Part shown: in pieces, positions 61,224-64,000 of the stretch
How positions within the stretch are numbered: the first letter of the stretch is position 1
How the letters are laid out: the number at the start of each line of letters is the position of its first letter
NCBI RefSeq assembly: GCF_023101685.1
Contig: NZ_CP082164.1
Coordinates: 2,356,001 to 2,420,000 of the forward strand
DNA: 64,000 bases
Direction of reading: 5' to 3'
Origin: Bradyrhizobium sp. 186
GTDB taxonomy: Bacteria; Pseudomonadota; Alphaproteobacteria; Rhizobiales; Xanthobacteraceae
Notes under the pieces: model-generated
Databases searched by the model: none
What the model was told of the DNA's origin: nothing
What the model saw: the letters and a program-made list of their open reading frames with translations, nothing else
Position numbers and translations under genes: made by a program

Positions 61224-61430
61224 TCACTGAGAATACGAAAGCTGATCTTCCGTAACGACTCGCTCGATATTCTCCGACTTGCACTTGATGCGGTATCTAA
61301 GACGTCCATCTGCCTCGACGGGCATATGTTGAACAATGGTGTAAATCATTGGTGGATCATTTGCGGCACGTCCTTGTGGACCTTGGGGCTGATGGCGAAC
61401 GTCTTCATTCAGCTTATAGGCAAATGACAT
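61224..61430 (-). CDS. Small hypothetical protein, 68 residues
   Basis: ATG 61430 starts a product with a disordered N terminus (LNEDVRHQPQGPQGRAAND) and a beta-rich C-terminal part (MIYTIVQHMPVEADGRLRYR, then IKCKSENIERVVTEDQL). The look is that of a small protein found widely in Bradyrhizobium-type genomes, but I cannot name a family. It probably forms a pair with the winged-helix gene that follows. Confidence 0.7.
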   Translation of the reverse strand: MSFAYKLNEDVRHQPQGPQGRAANDPPMIYTIVQHMPVEADGRLRYRIKCKSENIERVVTEDQLSYSQ

Positions 61431-61701
61431 GTGTCCACCTCTAAATTTGCCGCTGCTCTAGCGTGGACCGCGCTGTGATGCAATGCATCCTATTGCCCTC
61501 CAGCTTAGGCTCGTGAGAGATTGAGCAAGTCGGCGCAATTGCCCAGAACCTGCGGCGGCTCGCATCGCTGGTTGCGCGCCCGCCCACCCACTCAGGCGCT
61601 CTGTGTTGCGTAGCGTAAAGTTGCGTAGAGAGCATCAAAATCGGCCGTTTGCAGGCATTCGTCTTGCTTTTACGGAACTAGGTAAACGAACCAATTATCG
61701 T

Positions 61702-63000
61702 TCATTCCATGGCGTTCATCAGGCTGGCGATGTTGATCGTCGCGAAGTTGGAGAATGTATCCGAGACGGCGTAGGGGAAAATGATCTTGTCGTGATGTCG
61801 CAACGCGCCGCAGGTGTACACGACGTTTGGGACATATCCCTCGCGTTCGGACGGATCGGGCCGAAGCAAGGGTTCACTCAGGCGCGCAAGCACTTTCGAG
61901 GGATCGTTCTTGTCCAGCAACGCTGCCCCGATCGAATATTTTCGAACCGGCCCGACACCGTGGGTTAGCAGCAGCCAGCCCTCATCCAGTTCGATCGGCG
62001 ACCCGCAATTGCCGATCTGCACGAACTCCCACGGGAATTCGGGTTTCAGAAACGCGTGGCCGCAATCGTCCCATGTATAGAGGTCGTCGGAATAGATGAG
62101 ATAGAGATTTTCATTGTCTTGCCGGGCGATCATGGCATATCGGCCGCCGATCCTCTTCGGGAAGAGCGCCATACCCTTGTTGCGCGCGGCGCTGCCCTTC
62201 AGAGTGGACAGCCTGAACGATACGAAATCGGACGTCTCAATCAGCTCCGACCTGATCGCCCTGCCGCTATAGGCAGTGTAGGTCGCGTAGTAGATCTGTC
62301 GTTCGCCATCGCTGAACTGCACGAAGCGTGCGTCCTCAATGCCATTCGACTGAGATGAGGTAATGGGAAAGATGACCCGCTCGCTGATATCTTCGCCGCT
62401 TTGGAAAGCGATCTCGACATCCTCCCCGGCTGGCCCCTGCGTCTGCGCGAGAATGGCAGGACTCGAGGCCAGGCGCGTCGTTGGATCGACGCTGACCGCT
62501 CCGTCTGCCGCGATCATTCCGGACCGAAAGGTCAGCGACGAAATGTGGCCTTCTCCGACGGCACGAAGGCTCAAGACGAAACGTAACGCGTCGGGAGGCG
62601 CGCCGGACTGATCGGGATGCGCTACGATACTCGGGTTGAATAAGGCAGATGCTTCGAACGAATATTCGTTGAGAAAATAGGCACCGACCAATTGGCGTTG
62701 CGTTTGCGTGAACGAGGCGTGGACGGCCAACGCACCTTCCATTTCGTCGGCGCGGGCCTCGAACGCTCGCAGCAAATTGCGGTGGCGGCCGAGGAAATTC
62801 TCAAGAACATCGGCGAGTTGGCGGGCTGCCGCATCGGCACCGAGTGCTAGAACCCGATCGACGATGTGGTTCGCGCGGGTCTTGTCCGTGGGGTTGAGAT
62901 CGCGCGGCTCGGTAGCCGGCTTGAAGGGGCGCACGATGACCCGTGTTGGATCGGGCCGCAGATAAAGCGCCTGACGGTTCAGGAATGGAGATTGCGACAA
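61702..63000 (-). CDS. GH130-family glycoside phosphorylase or hydrolase
   Basis: The protein shows the five-bladed propeller pattern of GH130: FNPSIVAHPDQSG early, SNGIEDARFVQFSDGERQIYYATYTAYSG with the catalytic-region Asp, GMALFPKRIGGRYAMIARQDNENLYL, GNCGSPIELDEGWLLLTHGVGP and YSIGAALLDKNDPSKVLAR. Family enzymes split beta-mannosides by phosphorolysis or hydrolysis. The N-terminal ~95 residues are a helical extension (HIVDRVLALGADAAARQLAD) found in longer GH130 proteins. ATG 63000 is the start. The gene at 63043 is just upstream on the same strand, so the two are likely co-transcribed. Confidence 0.9.
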   Translation of the reverse strand: MSQSPFLNRQALYLRPDPTRVIVRPFKPATEPRDLNPTDKTRANHIVDRVLALGADAAARQLADVLENFLGRHRNLLRAFEARADEMEGALAVHASFTQTQRQLVGAYFLNEYSFEASALFNPSIVAHPDQSGAPPDALRFVLSLRAVGEGHISSLTFRSGMIAADGAVSVDPTTRLASSPAILAQTQGPAGEDVEIAFQSGEDISERVIFPITSSQSNGIEDARFVQFSDGERQIYYATYTAYSGRAIRSELIETSDFVSFRLSTLKGSAARNKGMALFPKRIGGRYAMIARQDNENLYLIYSDDLYTWDDCGHAFLKPEFPWEFVQIGNCGSPIELDEGWLLLTHGVGPVRKYSIGAALLDKNDPSKVLARLSEPLLRPDPSEREGYVPNVVYTCGALRHHDKIIFPYAVSDTFSNFATINIASLMNAME

Positions 63001-63042
63001 AGCATCCTCGGATTCAACGAGAGGGAAAATAATGACAGGCCG

Positions 63043-64000
63043 TCAGGCAACCAGCGGCGCGGGCTGTACGCGGCTTTCACTCAGGCGGGCGAGTTGTCTG
63101 ATCTCGCAGAGGCCGAGCAAGTACGACACGACCGATTCCCCGCCGCGGTTCTCATTCGGACGGTCGGGATGCAGGCCGTCCCGGCAACTCCCGGTTTCCA
63201 GATCGACCAGGGAAACCGAAAGGTCGTTGCTGCCAAGGAACCACGCGAACACACGCGCGGCTTCGGCTTTCCACTCGACGTCATGGTCGGCGCGCCATGC
63301 CGCGAGACAGGCGGCGATGGTGGCCGCGGCCTCTAGCGGTTGTTGATCGAACGCCCGCGGCGTCAGGCGTGTCTCGCCAAAGCCTTCGGTGCCGACCGGG
63401 CGGAACTGACCGCTCGCAGATGTCTGCCGCTTCACCAACCAACGCAGCGATTTCAGGCCGCCATCCAGATAGACGGCCCTCTTGGTGGCCATGCCGGTCA
63501 GGATGAGGGCTTGCGACAAACGGGCGTTGTCGTAGGCAAGCCCTTCTTCGAACCAAACCCAGTCCTGCGTCTCGACCGCATCGAAGATCGCGATTAATCT
63601 ATCCGCCAACCGAAGCCGGAGATCGGCGGCGCCCAAGTCGCCGGGAACGGCGGTGCAATAACCGTCGAGTCCCAGCAGGACGAAAGCCCAGGCGCGCGGC
63701 GAGTGAAAGGCGTCTACGCTCCCCACAGCCTCGGCGAAAAGCGCCGCAGCCCATGTCCGCCGCGACAGGTTCGCATCGGTCAACGAGCATGCGCCGAGCG
63801 CCCACAACGTCCGGCCATGGCTGTCTTCCGACCCCCTATCCTCAAGCCAGCTGCGGTTAAAGCCCATGAAATTGCGAAACCGCCGGGTGTTGGGATTCCA
63901 GGCATGCTGGACAAAGCCGGCAAACCGCGCCGTCAATACCTCCGGCAATCGCTCCTCGCCGGGAATGTTGAGCGCGCACGCCAGTAGCAGCGCGCGGGCG
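63043..64000 (-). CDS. C-terminal part of a probable glycosyltransferase-linked helical-barrel protein (partial, runs off right edge)
   Basis: The frame has no stop up to the window edge, so the N terminus is missing. The visible ~319 residues are helix-rich with recurring aromatic and small-residue motifs (HGRTLWALGACSL, RAWAFVLLGLDGYC, WFEEGLAYDNARLSQALILT, LKSLRWLV, ACLAAWRADHD), as in alpha/alpha-barrel glycosidase-like domains. Such a domain occurs at the end of some glycosyltransferases that sit beside GH130 genes in Rhizobiales. The gene ends 42 bp before the GH130 start. Which activity the missing part has cannot be told here. Confidence 0.7.
   Translation of the reverse strand, partial: ARALLLACALNIPGEERLPEVLTARFAGFVQHAWNPNTRRFRNFMGFNRSWLEDRGSEDSHGRTLWALGACSLTDANLSRRTWAAALFAEAVGSVDAFHSPRAWAFVLLGLDGYCTAVPGDLGAADLRLRLADRLIAIFDAVETQDWVWFEEGLAYDNARLSQALILTGMATKRAVYLDGGLKSLRWLVKRQTSASGQFRPVGTEGFGETRLTPRAFDQQPLEAAATIAACLAAWRADHDVEWKAEAARVFAWFLGSNDLSVSLVDLETGSCRDGLHPDRPNENRGGESVVSYLLGLCEIRQLARLSESRVQPAPLVA

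Overview
The window reads as chromosome of an alphaproteobacterium, most likely Bradyrhizobium or a close relative in the Nitrobacteraceae. It is GC-rich, uses GTG and TTG starts freely, and carries an initiator-tRNA fragment of alphaproteobacterial type, a FixK/FNR-type regulator and small hypothetical proteins of a kind common in that group. I ran no search, so this is recognition only.

Layout. (1) 1-10.1 kb is a catabolic block: the end of a choline-kinase-like gene, an inositol-monophosphatase-family phosphatase and AraC and DeoR regulators. Divergent from these is a tight five-gene operon: class III aminotransferase, glutamine-synthetase-like ligase, aldehyde dehydrogenase, iron alcohol dehydrogenase and M20-type amidohydrolase. 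(2) 10.7-52 kb is a large exopolysaccharide (EPS) locus. It contains galE, an initiating polyprenyl-phosphate sugar transferase, a Wzy-like polymerase, a Wzz/GumC-like chain-length protein, a Wzx-like flippase, four glycosyltransferases, an FkbM methyltransferase, two membrane acyltransferases plus one fused to an aldo/keto reductase, a nucleotide-sugar module (rfbF, SDR, HemL-like aminotransferase, rfbC, C-methyltransferase, DUF4910 protein), a radical SAM protein, LuxR-type and Crp/Fnr-type regulators and a type I secretion pair. Three paralogous proteins share a domain I cannot name; one adds an Ig-like domain and two tandem carbohydrate-binding-like domains. (3) 52-57 kb holds small genes, a diverged 160-bp direct repeat and tenA. 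(4) 57-61.5 kb holds a 52-nt 3' fragment of tRNA-fMet with a terminator, an IS110 transposase remnant joined to a 5'-truncated DUF2130 gene, a seven-copy 21-bp tandem repeat and small ORFs. (5) 61.7-64 kb holds a GH130-family gene and the end of a probable carbohydrate-active gene.

How it fits together. At least twelve 14-bp palindromes of the form TTGA-N6-TCAA, mostly TTGAC-N4-GTCAA, lie in the gaps of the EPS locus, nearly all 50-210 bp upstream of its genes. This is the binding-site type of the Crp/Fnr family, and one such regulator is encoded in the middle of the locus. I infer a self-contained EPS regulon: a regulator, a polysaccharide assembly line, sugar and acyl decoration enzymes, and a type I exporter that may secrete the novel-domain proteins. 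The most unusual proteins are the acyltransferase-aldo/keto reductase fusion (29204-31417) and the membrane fusion protein that carries at its N terminus a copy of the exporter's own C39-like domain (43507-45519). The tRNA fragment suggests that the DNA to its left may be a genomic island.
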